From positions 1 through 62,511 of the IMG/VR virus record IMGVR_UViG_3300047178_000142: a DNA stretch of 62,511 nucleotides; one strand, given 5' to 3'. The notes under the pieces are model-generated. The model was not told the origin of the DNA, ran no database searches, and saw nothing but the letters and a program-made list of their open reading frames with translations. This document shows positions 30,820-39,338 of this stretch, in pieces. Within the stretch, counting starts at the first letter, position 1. Each line of letters opens with the position of its first letter. This stretch comes from a virus. Made by a program: the position numbers and the translations under genes.

Positions 30820-32975
30820 CTTGCGACCTGATCATTGACCTTTTCGCCGGCGGTGGCGGCGCGTCCGAAGCGATCCTGCGAACCTACGGCCGCCACCCCG
30901 ACATCGCGGTGAACCACGATAAGGAGGCGATCGCACTTCACGAGGCGAACCACCCATCGACGCTTCACCTGTGCGACGACATTCGCCAGGTGGATGTGGC
31001 CGCGGTTCTCGCACGGCCTGAATTTCGCGGTCGTCGCGTCGGGCTGCTCTGGGCCTCGCCTGACTGTAAGGATCACAGCAAGGCCAAGGGCGGTCGGCCA
31101 AAAGACAAGAATATACGGGGCCTTGCCTGGGAGGTGCTGCGCTGGTCGGCGGCGATCAAGCGCGCGACGGGCTCGCTGCCTCGCCAGGTCGCCCTCGAAA
31201 ACGTCGAAGAGTTCGCGGATTGGGGTCCGATCCACGCGAAGGGCCCGAACGCAGGCCGGGTGATGAAGCACCGGCGCGGCGAGACCTTCCGTCTCTGGAA
31301 GGAGCAGCTGCGCTCCATCGGCTTCCACGCGATCGAGCATCGCGAGCTGGTGGCCGCCGACTACGGCGCGCCCACGACCCGCAAGCGCCTGTTCCTGATC
31401 GCACGAAGCGATGGTCAAGCCATAGCTTGGCCCAAGCCCACCCATGCGCCCAAATCGAAGGTGACAAAGCAGGGCGATCTGTTCAGCGCCGCGTCCGCGC
31501 ATGCGCTGACGCCTTATAGATCGGCCGCCAGCTTCATCGACTGGAACCGGCCGATACCCTCGATCTTCGGTCGCCGACGCGCCCTGCAGCCGAAGACCCA
31601 GGCGCGCATCGCCAAGGGCATCAAGCGCTACGTCATCGAGGCGGCGCGCCCTTTCATCGTCAAGGTCACCCATACGACCGGAACCGACGCGGCGTCGGCG
31701 GCGGACGATCCGTTGCAGACCGTCACTACAGCCAAGGGCGGGGAGTTTGCGGTCTCGGCGCCAACTATTATGCCGCTGACGCACGGCGGGGCTATAGACC
31801 GCTCATACGATCCGCAAGAGCCCATCCGCACCATCACAGCCGCGCACCGCGGCGAGCTAAGCGTCGTCGCCCCGGCGCTTGTGCCGCGCTACGGTGAGCG
31901 GCCTGGTCAGGAGCCCCGGGCCCGGTCTGTTGAGGATCCTTACCCGACCGTCGTGCCGGATGGGAACGGCGGCCAGCTGGTCGCTGCGAACGTCATCCGC
32001 ACGGATATGCAGTCGGCCGCGCTGCGTAATGGCGTTCACTCCGCCGAAGATCCTCTGCGGACCATCACGACCTCGGGCGGCTTCGCGGCAGCCGCCGTGC
32101 ACCTCACAAAGTTCAGCGAGAACAGCATCGGCACCAAGCCCGATGAGCCGCTGCACCCGGCGATGGCCGGCGCGCCTGGTCATGGCGTCGTGGCCGCCTA
32201 TCTTGGCCGCCAGTTCGGCACGACGGTCAGCGGGCGGGACCTAGCCGAGCCCCATCCGGCCGTGATGTCAGATGGCGGAGGCGGCAAGAGCCAGCTGGTC
32301 TCCGCACACCTCAGCCGCATGGCGAAGGGCTCGGTCGGCTCCGCAGCGGACGAGCCGGTTCTGACAAGTGCGACCCATGCCAAGGACGCGCTGATCGCCC
32401 CCGTGATCGACAAATACTACGGCTCCGGCGTCGCTGCCGACCCCGCCGAGCCGCTGGACACCGCGACCGCCAAGGCGCGCTTTGGACTGGGAGCGGCGTT
32501 TCTGGAGCAAGCGAACACGGGCTTGGTCGGCCATTCCGTCGAGGACGCGCTGTCAACGATCGTCGGCTCGGGCTCACATCAACGCCTGATCGACGCCCAT
32601 CTCGGTGATGAGAGCGCACCGCATCGACGCCAGGTGCTGGAATTTCTCTGGCGGCATTTCGGCGCTCCGACTGAGGCGGAGTGCGCCGACCCGCTCGCGA
32701 CCGCTCTTGGCCGCCTCCGCTTCGGCCTGGTCGTGATCGACGACGTTTGTTGGTCCATCGTGGACGTGGGCATGCGGATGCTAACGCCGCGCGAGCTCTA
32801 CTCCGCCCAGGGCTTTGGGCCCGAGTACCAGATCGAGATCACCTTCGCCGGCAAGCCGCTGACCAAGACGGCGCAGACGCGGATGGCGGGGAACAGCGTC
32901 AGTCCGCCGCCGGCCGCGGCGTTGTTGAAGGCGAATATGATTGGCGCCCTCCAGATTGTGGAGCGGGTGTCGTGA
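30816..32975 (+). CDS. DNA (cytosine-5)-methyltransferase with repeat-rich recognition domain
   Basis: The GTG start at 30816 overlaps the previous stop and leads directly into motif I, LIIDLFAGGGGASEAI (residues 6-20). Motif IV is WASPDCKDHSKAKGG (Cys84, in the S-P-D-C form of phage enzymes), motif VI is ALENVEEF (128-129) and motif VIII is TRKRLFLIAR. The C-terminal NSVSPPPAAALLKA is motif X-like. Between them lies a 400-residue region with about ten copies of a (D/E)-P-x-x-T-(V/I)-T-type repeat (for example DDPLQTVTTAKGG, QEPIRTITAAHRG). The 719-aa length is about twice that of a minimal Dcm. It probably protects phage DNA from host restriction. No cognate nuclease is seen. Confidence 0.9.
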   Translation: MTCDLIIDLFAGGGGASEAILRTYGRHPDIAVNHDKEAIALHEANHPSTLHLCDDIRQVDVAAVLARPEFRGRRVGLLWASPDCKDHSKAKGGRPKDKNIRGLAWEVLRWSAAIKRATGSLPRQVALENVEEFADWGPIHAKGPNAGRVMKHRRGETFRLWKEQLRSIGFHAIEHRELVAADYGAPTTRKRLFLIARSDGQAIAWPKPTHAPKSKVTKQGDLFSAASAHALTPYRSAASFIDWNRPIPSIFGRRRALQPKTQARIAKGIKRYVIEAARPFIVKVTHTTGTDAASAADDPLQTVTTAKGGEFAVSAPTIMPLTHGGAIDRSYDPQEPIRTITAAHRGELSVVAPALVPRYGERPGQEPRARSVEDPYPTVVPDGNGGQLVAANVIRTDMQSAALRNGVHSAEDPLRTITTSGGFAAAAVHLTKFSENSIGTKPDEPLHPAMAGAPGHGVVAAYLGRQFGTTVSGRDLAEPHPAVMSDGGGGKSQLVSAHLSRMAKGSVGSAADEPVLTSATHAKDALIAPVIDKYYGSGVAADPAEPLDTATAKARFGLGAAFLEQANTGLVGHSVEDALSTIVGSGSHQRLIDAHLGDESAPHRRQVLEFLWRHFGAPTEAECADPLATALGRLRFGLVVIDDVCWSIVDVGMRMLTPRELYSAQGFGPEYQIEITFAGKPLTKTAQTRMAGNSVSPPPAAALLKANMIGALQIVERVS

Positions 32976-32980
32976 GGCCG

Positions 32981-33559
32981 TTACGGCAAATTCTCGTTCA
33001 ACAGCCGCTCCTCTTGCGGCGTGGAGTTGACGGCGCTGAGCCAATCCTGTCGACGGCCTATGAGCCGTGGATGCGGGCTAGTCAATATCTCGATCCTAAA
33101 GCGCCCATCGACCAGATCATGCCCTTTGCTGTTGGCAAATGCATTGAAGACGCATTCGAGGCGTCCTGTGTTAATCATATGCATCCGGCTAGTAACTGTC
33201 TGAACAGCATCACGACCAATGGCGCCCATAACATCGACAAGGGCGCCGTCCTTTGGTTCCAAGAGGGTGATCCTGCAGTCGATGGCTTGGTGAAGCCTGG
33301 CCGGCTTGTAAGTGACGCGTATCTCCATCGTTTTGGTTTGAAGTCGGCTGCAGACGATCTGAATCCTCTCGTCTGCTTCGGCCTTCCACTTCAAATAACG
33401 ATCAATGGCGGGCACGCTGGCCGCAATCAAACCAGAAACTGGTATAGCCGCCGCGCTCAGTATGGCTTGCCACCATGCGGGGTTTTGCCACCAGTGCGGC
33501 GCAGCCGTCCCGCGGGCCCATGTCGCCACGGTGTGAACGTGCGTAACCCAGTTGGTCAT
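32981..33559 (-). CDS. Leftward membrane-anchored protein (192 aa)
   Basis: A strong GGAGGGG precedes the start at 33559. The protein has an aromatic N-terminal segment and one hydrophobic helix (QAILSAAAIPVSGLIAASVP, residues about 30-49), then a soluble C-terminal domain. It is the only leftward gene within the early rightward operon and probably has its own promoter. Moron with a lysogen or exclusion role is a possibility; no family is recognised. Confidence 0.65.
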   Translation of the reverse strand: MTNWVTHVHTVATWARGTAAPHWWQNPAWWQAILSAAAIPVSGLIAASVPAIDRYLKWKAEADERIQIVCSRLQTKTMEIRVTYKPARLHQAIDCRITLLEPKDGALVDVMGAIGRDAVQTVTSRMHMINTGRLECVFNAFANSKGHDLVDGRFRIEILTSPHPRLIGRRQDWLSAVNSTPQEERLLNENLP

Positions 33560-33588
33560 CGATTCCCCTCCACCTCTGCGAGGGTAGC

Positions 33589-33765
33589 ATGATCCGCGTA
33601 AACGCCACCCGCTATGCGCGCGTCGCCTGCTCCATTCCGCTGATCCGGCGCGGCGCTAAGCGCTTCAGGCACTTGGCGGAAATCGTCGAGAAGCACGATC
33701 GACGGGCTGAAAAGGGCAAGCTGTCAAAACCAGAGGGGCGGCCATCGCGGCGGCTGCGCACATGA
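33589..33765 (+). CDS. Small basic protein (58 aa)
   Basis: The ATG at 33589 follows GAGGGT and the stop overlaps the helicase-methyltransferase start (ATGA). The product is strongly basic (RRGAKRFRHLAEIVEKHDRR, PEGRPSRRLRT), so nucleic-acid binding is plausible. Not recognised. Confidence 0.6.
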   Translation: MIRVNATRYARVACSIPLIRRGAKRFRHLAEIVEKHDRRAEKGKLSKPEGRPSRRLRT

Positions 33766-36263
33766 CGAAGACCTATCACGACTTCCTACAATCCAAAGCC
33801 ATCGCGGCGCCCACGACGGGCTTTGAGGTCGAGCCCGGCGAGCTGCACCCCTGGCTTAAGGACTTCACGCGCGCCATCGTGCAGTGGGGCCTGGCGGGCG
33901 GGTGCCGCGCCTACTTCATGGCCTATGGCCTGCACAAGACCGTCACCCAGCTGGAGAGCCTGCGCCAGATCGTGAAGCTGACCGGCCGGCCGGCCCTGCA
34001 AGTCGCGCCCCTGGGCGTGCGGCAGGAGTTCTTCGACGACGCCGCCAAGCTAGGCATGGACCTGCCTTTCATCCGCTCGGAGAGCGAGATCCGCGACGCC
34101 ACGGTCAACCTCGTCAATTACGAGACAATCCGTGACGGCAAGATCGACCCCGCCCTGTTCGTAGCCACGAGCCTAGACGAGGCGGATGTCCTGCGCAGCT
34201 ATGGCTCCAAGACCTTCCAGGAGTTCCTGCCGGCCTTCGAGGCCGTGCCCTACAAGTTCGTGGCGACGGCAACGCCGAGCCCCAATCGCTACAAAGAGAT
34301 CATCCATTATGCCGGCTTCCTAGGCGTCATGGACACAGGCCAGGCCCTGACCCGCTTCTTCCAGCGCAACAGCGAGAAGGCCAACGACCTCACGCTCTAC
34401 CCCCATAAGGAGGAGGAGTTCTGGCTCTGGGTGTCCACCTGGGCGGTGTTCGTGCAGAAGCCGTCAGACCTTGGCTTCAGCGATGAGGGCTACGCCCTGC
34501 CGGACCTCGATGTGCGGTGGCACGAGGTGCAGAGCGATCTCGGCACGCCCGAGACCGACAGCCGGGGCCAGTACCAGATGCTCCGTAACGCCGCGGTCGG
34601 CGTGCAGCAGGCGGCGCGCGAGAAGCGCGACAGCCTGCCGGCGCGCATCGCCAAGCTGAAGGCGCTGCGCGAGGCCGAGCCGGAAAACCACTTCATCCTC
34701 TGGCACGACCTGGAGGACGAACGCCGCGCGATCGAGGCGGCTCTGCCGGCCGCGGCCGCCGTCTACGGGACGCAGGATATCGAAGCGCGCGAAGAGATCA
34801 TCCGGGGGTTCAAGAACGGCCAGGTCACCGACCTTGCGGCCAAGCCGGTCATGCTCGGCGCCGGCGGCAACCTGCAACGCCATTGCCATAGAGCCATTTT
34901 CGCCGGCATCGGCCACAAGTTCCGCGACTTCGCCCAGGCCATCCATCGCATCCAGCGCTTCGGCCAGACGCAGAAGGTCGTCATCGACCTGATCTATTCG
35001 GAGGCCGAGCGCGAAATCCGGCGCGACCTTGAGGCCAAATGGGAGCGCGACCGGCAGTTGCGCGAGCGCATGTCCGAACTGATCCGTCGCTATGGCCTAA
35101 ACCGCACCTCGCCTCTTGAGGCGATGAGACGCTCAATCGGGATCAACCCGGTGCTCGAGGCGGGCGAGGGGTGGACGGCCGTCAACAACGACTGCGTCGA
35201 CGAGACCCGGCGTATGGCGTCGGACAGCGTCGGCCTGGTGGTCACATCGGTGCCGTTCGGGACGCAGTACGAGTACTGCGAGAGCTATAACGACTTCGGC
35301 CACAACGACGACAACGCCGCCTTCTTCCGGCAGATGGACTTCCTGACGCCGGAGTTGTTCCGGATCTTGCAGCCGGGCCGGTTCCTGGCCGTGCACGTCA
35401 AGGACAGGATCCTGTTCGGCACGGTCACCGGCCTAGGCTTCCCTACCGTCGAACCGTTCCACGCCGACTGCATCGCCCACTACCGCCAACACGGCTTCGC
35501 CTTCATGGCCATGCGACCGATCGAGACGGACGTGGTGCGGGAGAACAACCAGACCTATCGGCTGGGCTATTCCGAAATGCGCAAGGACGCGACCAAGATG
35601 GGGTCGGGCTGTCCTGAATACATGCTCTTCTTCCGCAAGCCCCAAAGCGACAGAAGCCGCGGCTATGCCGACGTGCCGGTCGTCAAGGCGGAGGCGGATT
35701 ACAGCCTGGCGCGATGGCAGGTGGACGCAGCGGCCTATTGGCGGTCGAGCGGCGATCGCCCGCTGACGACGGCGGAGCTCGCGGCGCTCCCGCCCGACGT
35801 CCTGTCGCGGGCCTTCCGCAAGCAGTCGGCGCGCACCGTCTACGATCACGAGGCGCACGTTGCGCTGGCCCAAGCCCTGGCCGAGCGCGGGGCCCTGCCC
35901 AAGACCTTTTCGGCGCTGAGCTTGGAGACGGCCGTCGGCGATGTCTGGACCGATATCGTGCGGATGCGGACATTGAACAACGACCAGAGCCTAGGCGGGC
36001 GCGAGAAGCACGTCTGCCCCCTGCAGATCGACGTGGTTGATCGCGTCATCCGGCTCTACTCCAATCCGGGGGATCTCGTCTTCGATCCCTTCGCCGGCCT
36101 CTTCACGGTGCCGGTCCGCGCACTTCACCTGCGGCGGCGCGGCTACGGGTCGGAACTGCATAGCCAATACTTCGAAGATGGGGTCCGCTATCTTCGCGCC
36201 GCCGAACGCGAGGTGGGCCAGCCTACCTTGTTCGACCTGCTAGGCGGGGAGCAGGCGGCATGA
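33762..36263 (+). CDS. SNF2-like helicase fused to N6/N4 DNA methyltransferase
   Basis: The 833-aa protein has an N-terminal helicase part. Its Walker A region reads GGCRAYFMAYGLHKT rather than GLGKT, the DEAD-type box reads VATSLDEADVLRSYGSKTFQ, and the C-lobe has HRIQRFGQTQKVVIDLIYSE. The methyltransferase (about 455-833) has motif IV as VVTSVPFGTQYEYCESYNDF and motif I late, as VFDPFAGLFTVP, so it is circularly ordered (beta class). The TS(I/V)PF form recurs in related phage enzymes, so it is probably active. The His in place of the Walker A Gly raises doubt about ATPase activity. It probably modifies phage DNA while tracking on it. Confidence 0.85.
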   Translation: MTKTYHDFLQSKAIAAPTTGFEVEPGELHPWLKDFTRAIVQWGLAGGCRAYFMAYGLHKTVTQLESLRQIVKLTGRPALQVAPLGVRQEFFDDAAKLGMDLPFIRSESEIRDATVNLVNYETIRDGKIDPALFVATSLDEADVLRSYGSKTFQEFLPAFEAVPYKFVATATPSPNRYKEIIHYAGFLGVMDTGQALTRFFQRNSEKANDLTLYPHKEEEFWLWVSTWAVFVQKPSDLGFSDEGYALPDLDVRWHEVQSDLGTPETDSRGQYQMLRNAAVGVQQAAREKRDSLPARIAKLKALREAEPENHFILWHDLEDERRAIEAALPAAAAVYGTQDIEAREEIIRGFKNGQVTDLAAKPVMLGAGGNLQRHCHRAIFAGIGHKFRDFAQAIHRIQRFGQTQKVVIDLIYSEAEREIRRDLEAKWERDRQLRERMSELIRRYGLNRTSPLEAMRRSIGINPVLEAGEGWTAVNNDCVDETRRMASDSVGLVVTSVPFGTQYEYCESYNDFGHNDDNAAFFRQMDFLTPELFRILQPGRFLAVHVKDRILFGTVTGLGFPTVEPFHADCIAHYRQHGFAFMAMRPIETDVVRENNQTYRLGYSEMRKDATKMGSGCPEYMLFFRKPQSDRSRGYADVPVVKAEADYSLARWQVDAAAYWRSSGDRPLTTAELAALPPDVLSRAFRKQSARTVYDHEAHVALAQALAERGALPKTFSALSLETAVGDVWTDIVRMRTLNNDQSLGGREKHVCPLQIDVVDRVIRLYSNPGDLVFDPFAGLFTVPVRALHLRRRGYGSELHSQYFEDGVRYLRAAEREVGQPTLFDLLGGEQAA

Positions 36264-36967
36264 ACCGTCCCACAGGAGGCCGCTCCGTCGTCGAGCAGCG
36301 CGCGCCGCGCGAGGTCGAGCGCGATGACGATCAGACCAAGCTTTGGCGCAACCTCGACTTCTTTCCTACGCCGCCTTGGGCGGCGCGCGCGGGGGCCGAG
36401 CTTGTCGCTCACCTGGACCCGGTCGCACGCCGGTTCTGCGATCCTGCTTGCGGGGAAGGCCACATCGCGGGGCCTGCTGGCGAACTTCTCCCGCGCATGA
36501 CCGCCTTCGACGTGCACGATTACGGCAAGGGATTCCCGGTTCGGGACTGGCTCGATGACGAGGCGTGGTCCAGCGATGATGAGCCTATCGACTGGATATT
36601 CACAAATCCGCCGTTCGCGCTGGCCGCCAATTTCGTCGATGTCGGACTTGTTCGCGCCAGGCGGGGTGTCGCGCTGCTCCTGCGCAATAGCTTTGTGGAG
36701 TCGGCGGGGAGGTATCGACTGTTCGCCGGCGCCCAGCCGTTGACCCTGCTCGCGCCGTTTTCCGAACGGGTTTCAATGCGCCTGGGGAGATGGGTTCCGA
36801 ACGGCAACTACATGACCGCCTATACTTGGTTCTTCTGGATGAAGGGCCAGGCGCCACGGCCGCCGCATTGGATCGGACCGGGCACGAAGGCGCGCCTTAC
36901 CCGTCCCTATGACGCCGACCGTTACGGCTGGCGCGAGCCGGTTTCGCTGCTGGAGCCTTTGGAATGA
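36260..36967 (+). CDS. DNA N6-adenine methyltransferase
   Basis: The 235-aa enzyme has the DFFPTPPWAARAGAELVAHL start of phage adenine methyltransferases, motif I as CDPACGEGHIAGP and catalytic motif IV as IFTNPPFALA. It overlaps the helicase-methyltransferase by ATGA. No restriction enzyme partner is encoded nearby. It is the third methyltransferase in 6 kb. Confidence 0.85.
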   Translation: MNRPTGGRSVVEQRAPREVERDDDQTKLWRNLDFFPTPPWAARAGAELVAHLDPVARRFCDPACGEGHIAGPAGELLPRMTAFDVHDYGKGFPVRDWLDDEAWSSDDEPIDWIFTNPPFALAANFVDVGLVRARRGVALLLRNSFVESAGRYRLFAGAQPLTLLAPFSERVSMRLGRWVPNGNYMTAYTWFFWMKGQAPRPPHWIGPGTKARLTRPYDADRYGWREPVSLLEPLE

Positions 36968-37287
36968 GCGCGCTCGCCATCCCAAAAGCAGACGCCACTT
37001 GCCTGCGCGTCACGGCCATGGAGATCGCGCCGCGCCTCGGCGTCACGGTCCAGGAAGCCGCCTGCCTACTCCTCCTGGCCTTCGCGCATCCGCACCCGCT
37101 GACGACGGCGCAATTGGACGAGCGACTACCGCTCCTACACGCGCCCGAGCGGTGCGATCTCGGCGTGATTGTCGCGATCATCTACCGGCTACGAAAGCGC
37201 CTCGGGCCCGGTCGCGTGCTTGGCGGGCGGGGCGGATACTGGCTTTCCGTCGATCTGCGGACGCGGGTTTTGGGGGCGCTCTCGTGA
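36964..37287 (+). CDS. Stand-alone OmpR-type winged-helix protein
   Basis: The 107-aa protein ends in a segment, RCDLGVIVAIIYRLRKRLGP then GRVLGGRGGYWLSVD, that matches the recognition helix and wing of OmpR/PhoB-type DNA-binding domains. A receiver domain is missing. It overlaps the methyltransferase and the DUF1376 gene on either side and may regulate or mark replication. Confidence 0.7.
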   Translation: MSALAIPKADATCLRVTAMEIAPRLGVTVQEAACLLLLAFAHPHPLTTAQLDERLPLLHAPERCDLGVIVAIIYRLRKRLGPGRVLGGRGGYWLSVDLRTRVLGALS

Positions 37288-38390
37288 CCGAACCTCTGAC
37301 GCCGCGGGACTGTGACCTCCGCGACTTTCCCTTCATGCCACTAGACATCCAGCGCCTGCGGGACAGTGATCTTGCGGCAGAGTCCACGCCCGAAGAGTGC
37401 TGGGCCGCCCTGCTTCTCTGGGGCGCTGCATGGCAGCAGGTCCCTGCGGCCAGTTTGCCGGACAATGACCGGGTATTGGCCAATCTTGCCGGTTACGGAC
37501 GGGTGGTAGAGGCCTGGTTGAAGGTGCGCGCCGGAGCATTGCGCAATTTCATCCTCTGCAGTGACGGGCGCCTTTATCACCCTGTCGTCGCGGAGAAGGC
37601 CTTAACCGCTTGGACGGGCAAGCTGACGCAGAGGTGGAGAACCGAATGCGCCAGGATCAAGAAGGACAACGAGCGTAACGGCCGCTCTAATCCAATGCCT
37701 TCGCTCGATCAGTTCCTTTTTGAGCGCGGCCTTACACCGACCTCTGGGTCGTCCGAAGTGACATGTCCCCCGCGACAACTGATTTTGTCCCTCGGGACAC
37801 CCCCCACCTGTCCCGAGGGACATGACATCCAAGAGAAAGGGAAAGGGAAAGGGAAAGGGAAAGGGAGACCAATTACCCCCCCAACCCCCCTTTCGGGGGA
37901 TGACGACCTGTTTGACGAAGGGTTGGCCGCCTATCCCGAGACCGGGCGAGCGCGGACCAACCCCGACAAAGCCCGCGCCCTATGGGCCGAACATGCGATC
38001 CTGGCCGGTGGACAGCCCACCCTGCTCCAGGCGCTGAAGGCTTATTCGACGAGCGATTCCGCCCGCCTACAAGCCGGCCGCCAAGTACCCTCGCTGCAGA
38101 AGTGGCTAGGAGAGGGCCGATACCGTGCATGGGCCAGCGGAGCCGTTCTCCAAGTCCGGATGTGGACAGGACCGCCCGACATCTGGGCCGCCGCTGTCGC
38201 ATGGAGAGGCGAGGATTGGGCGCGATCATGGCTGTTGCCGTGCCGATGGCGCGACCTGCCGCAACCGCCAACGATCATCGCGCCGCGCCAGCTGACGCGA
38301 GATCGGCTGGTCGATGGTCTGCGCGAGCTGCTGAAAGAGCGCGGCATCTCGGTGGAGTTGGAATCCGATCAAACGCGAGGTGCAGCATGA
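37284..38390 (+). CDS. DUF1376/YdaU-like replication protein
   Basis: The GTG start at 37284 overlaps the wHTH stop (GTGA). The N-terminal 100 residues (DCDLRDFPFMPLDIQRLRDS, ECWAALLLWGAAWQQVPAAS, LPDNDRVLANLAG) match DUF1376, found in phage replication initiators. A low-complexity linker (EKGKGKGKGKGRP) precedes a C-terminal domain that ends in a helix. DNA repeats in the middle may serve as the replication origin, as in lambda O. No polymerase or replicative helicase is encoded, so host machinery is probably recruited. Confidence 0.8.
   Translation: MTEPLTPRDCDLRDFPFMPLDIQRLRDSDLAAESTPEECWAALLLWGAAWQQVPAASLPDNDRVLANLAGYGRVVEAWLKVRAGALRNFILCSDGRLYHPVVAEKALTAWTGKLTQRWRTECARIKKDNERNGRSNPMPSLDQFLFERGLTPTSGSSEVTCPPRQLILSLGTPPTCPEGHDIQEKGKGKGKGKGRPITPPTPLSGDDDLFDEGLAAYPETGRARTNPDKARALWAEHAILAGGQPTLLQALKAYSTSDSARLQAGRQVPSLQKWLGEGRYRAWASGAVLQVRMWTGPPDIWAAAVAWRGEDWARSWLLPCRWRDLPQPPTIIAPRQLTRDRLVDGLRELLKERGISVELESDQTRGAA
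37758..37868 (+). other. Candidate replication origin: inverted repeats plus GAAAGG tract
   Basis: TGTCCCTCGGGACA (37786-37799) is followed by its exact reverse complement (37809-37822). GTGACATGTCCC (37758-37769) and GGGACATGACAT (37817-37828) flank them as a diverged pair. Five tandem GAAAGG units follow at 37835-37864. The cluster lies inside the DUF1376 gene, as lambda ori lies inside O. Confidence 0.5.
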
Positions 38391-38479
38391 CGGCCCATCA
38401 AATCGCCAATCTCTGCTTTTTGATCGGGTCCGCGCTTTTTCTGATCGGGAATGTGATCAATTGGATCGTCCGTCCATGA
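38387..38479 (+). CDS. 30-aa membrane peptide
   Basis: MTAHQIANLCFLIGSALFLI continues GNVINWIVRP. It has ATGA overlaps with the DUF1376 gene upstream and with 38476 downstream, and GAGGT upstream. The single hydrophobic helix would span the membrane. Too short for homology; the overlapping architecture is the support. Confidence 0.55.
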   Translation: MTAHQIANLCFLIGSALFLIGNVINWIVRP

Positions 38480-38679
38480 TCGCCCGCTGCGGCGAGTGTG
38501 TCTGCCTGAACGCTCAGCCAGGAAACGAGACGTGCGCGCCGCACGGCCGGCGCTCGCCCGACCAGACACCATGCGCCAACGGCTTCGCGTTCTCCATGGA
38601 TCAGCTGCGAGCCTCACTCTACGGCGCCAAGGCGAAGGCGCCGCGATCGCCCGAGCCGCAGCGGGATCTCTTCGGGTGA
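38476..38679 (+). CDS. Cysteine-rich small protein (67 aa)
   Basis: The frame begins MIARCGECVCLNAQPGNETC and has further cysteines (SPDQTPCANG), suggesting a small zinc-binding fold. It overlaps both neighbours. The C-terminus ends in a basic/aromatic RSPEPQRDLFG. Not recognised. Confidence 0.6.
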   Translation: MIARCGECVCLNAQPGNETCAPHGRRSPDQTPCANGFAFSMDQLRASLYGAKAKAPRSPEPQRDLFG

Positions 38680-38900
38680 AGTGTCGCTCCTGCCGCTTCG
38701 CTGGCCTTGAGCCCGCCAGCGAGCTCGACATCCACCTGGACGGCCCAATGCGCGGAACCTGCGTAGTCCAGTCAAACGGCCGCTGGCGTAAGGGCGGCTG
38801 CGCGGCATATCTGAAAGATGATCCGCGCGGAACGGAAGCGACCTGCCCCACCAAAGCGGAGGTGGATTCGGCTCGGTATGCGATAACGGCGCGCGCTTGA
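38676..38900 (+). CDS. Cysteine-rich small protein (74 aa)
   Basis: The GTG start at 38676 overlaps the upstream stop (GTGA). CRSCRFAGLEP, GTCVV, GGCAAYL and ATCPTKA give four cysteine positions, consistent with zinc binding. It follows a similar protein and may be related by function. Family not recognised. Confidence 0.55.
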   Translation: MKCRSCRFAGLEPASELDIHLDGPMRGTCVVQSNGRWRKGGCAAYLKDDPRGTEATCPTKAEVDSARYAITARA

Positions 38901-38931
38901 CTCTCAACGCAGGTTCTAATTTCGTCCAGCG

Positions 38932-39234
38932 ATGCGCGCAGACCCTGGCGTCCCCCTCGCCCACTACCTCGACACCTATCCCGGCGTGGATGTCCAAATC
39001 ATCTGCGAGCCGTGCGCTCACCGGGAGACACTGGCGATGGCGGGCGTTGTGCGTCGCCTCACCGAGCGGGGCGAAGATGCACGAGCGTTCGGGATTTGCG
39101 CCGTCGCGGACCTCGTGACCAAGGCCTGCCCTTCATGCGGCGCTCGGAAATGGTCGAGCCGGCCGGATTGGGACGGCTGGGAGTGGAGCAAGCCAGAGCG
39201 GGCGGTTCAGGCCGCGCCACCCATTCCGCGGTAG
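38932..39234 (+). CDS. Small zinc-finger-like protein (100 aa)
   Basis: It has two CxxC pairs (CEPCAH and CPSCGAR) separated by a helical segment (LAMAGVVRRLTERGEDARAF), a common layout for small structural zinc proteins. No strong ribosome site is seen. It is the last gene of the rightward early operon. About 100 bp after its stop hold no clear gene. Confidence 0.55.
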   Translation: MRADPGVPLAHYLDTYPGVDVQIICEPCAHRETLAMAGVVRRLTERGEDARAFGICAVADLVTKACPSCGARKWSSRPDWDGWEWSKPERAVQAAPPIPR

Positions 39235-39338
39235 AAGGTCGGCGCCTTATATTACAGCAGGGCTGCGAAAGCGGTCCGGGGCCGGCTGATGTCGGCGGTT
39301 AGGCGGGGCGGCCGGCGGGCTTAGGCTCTCCGGTCGCT

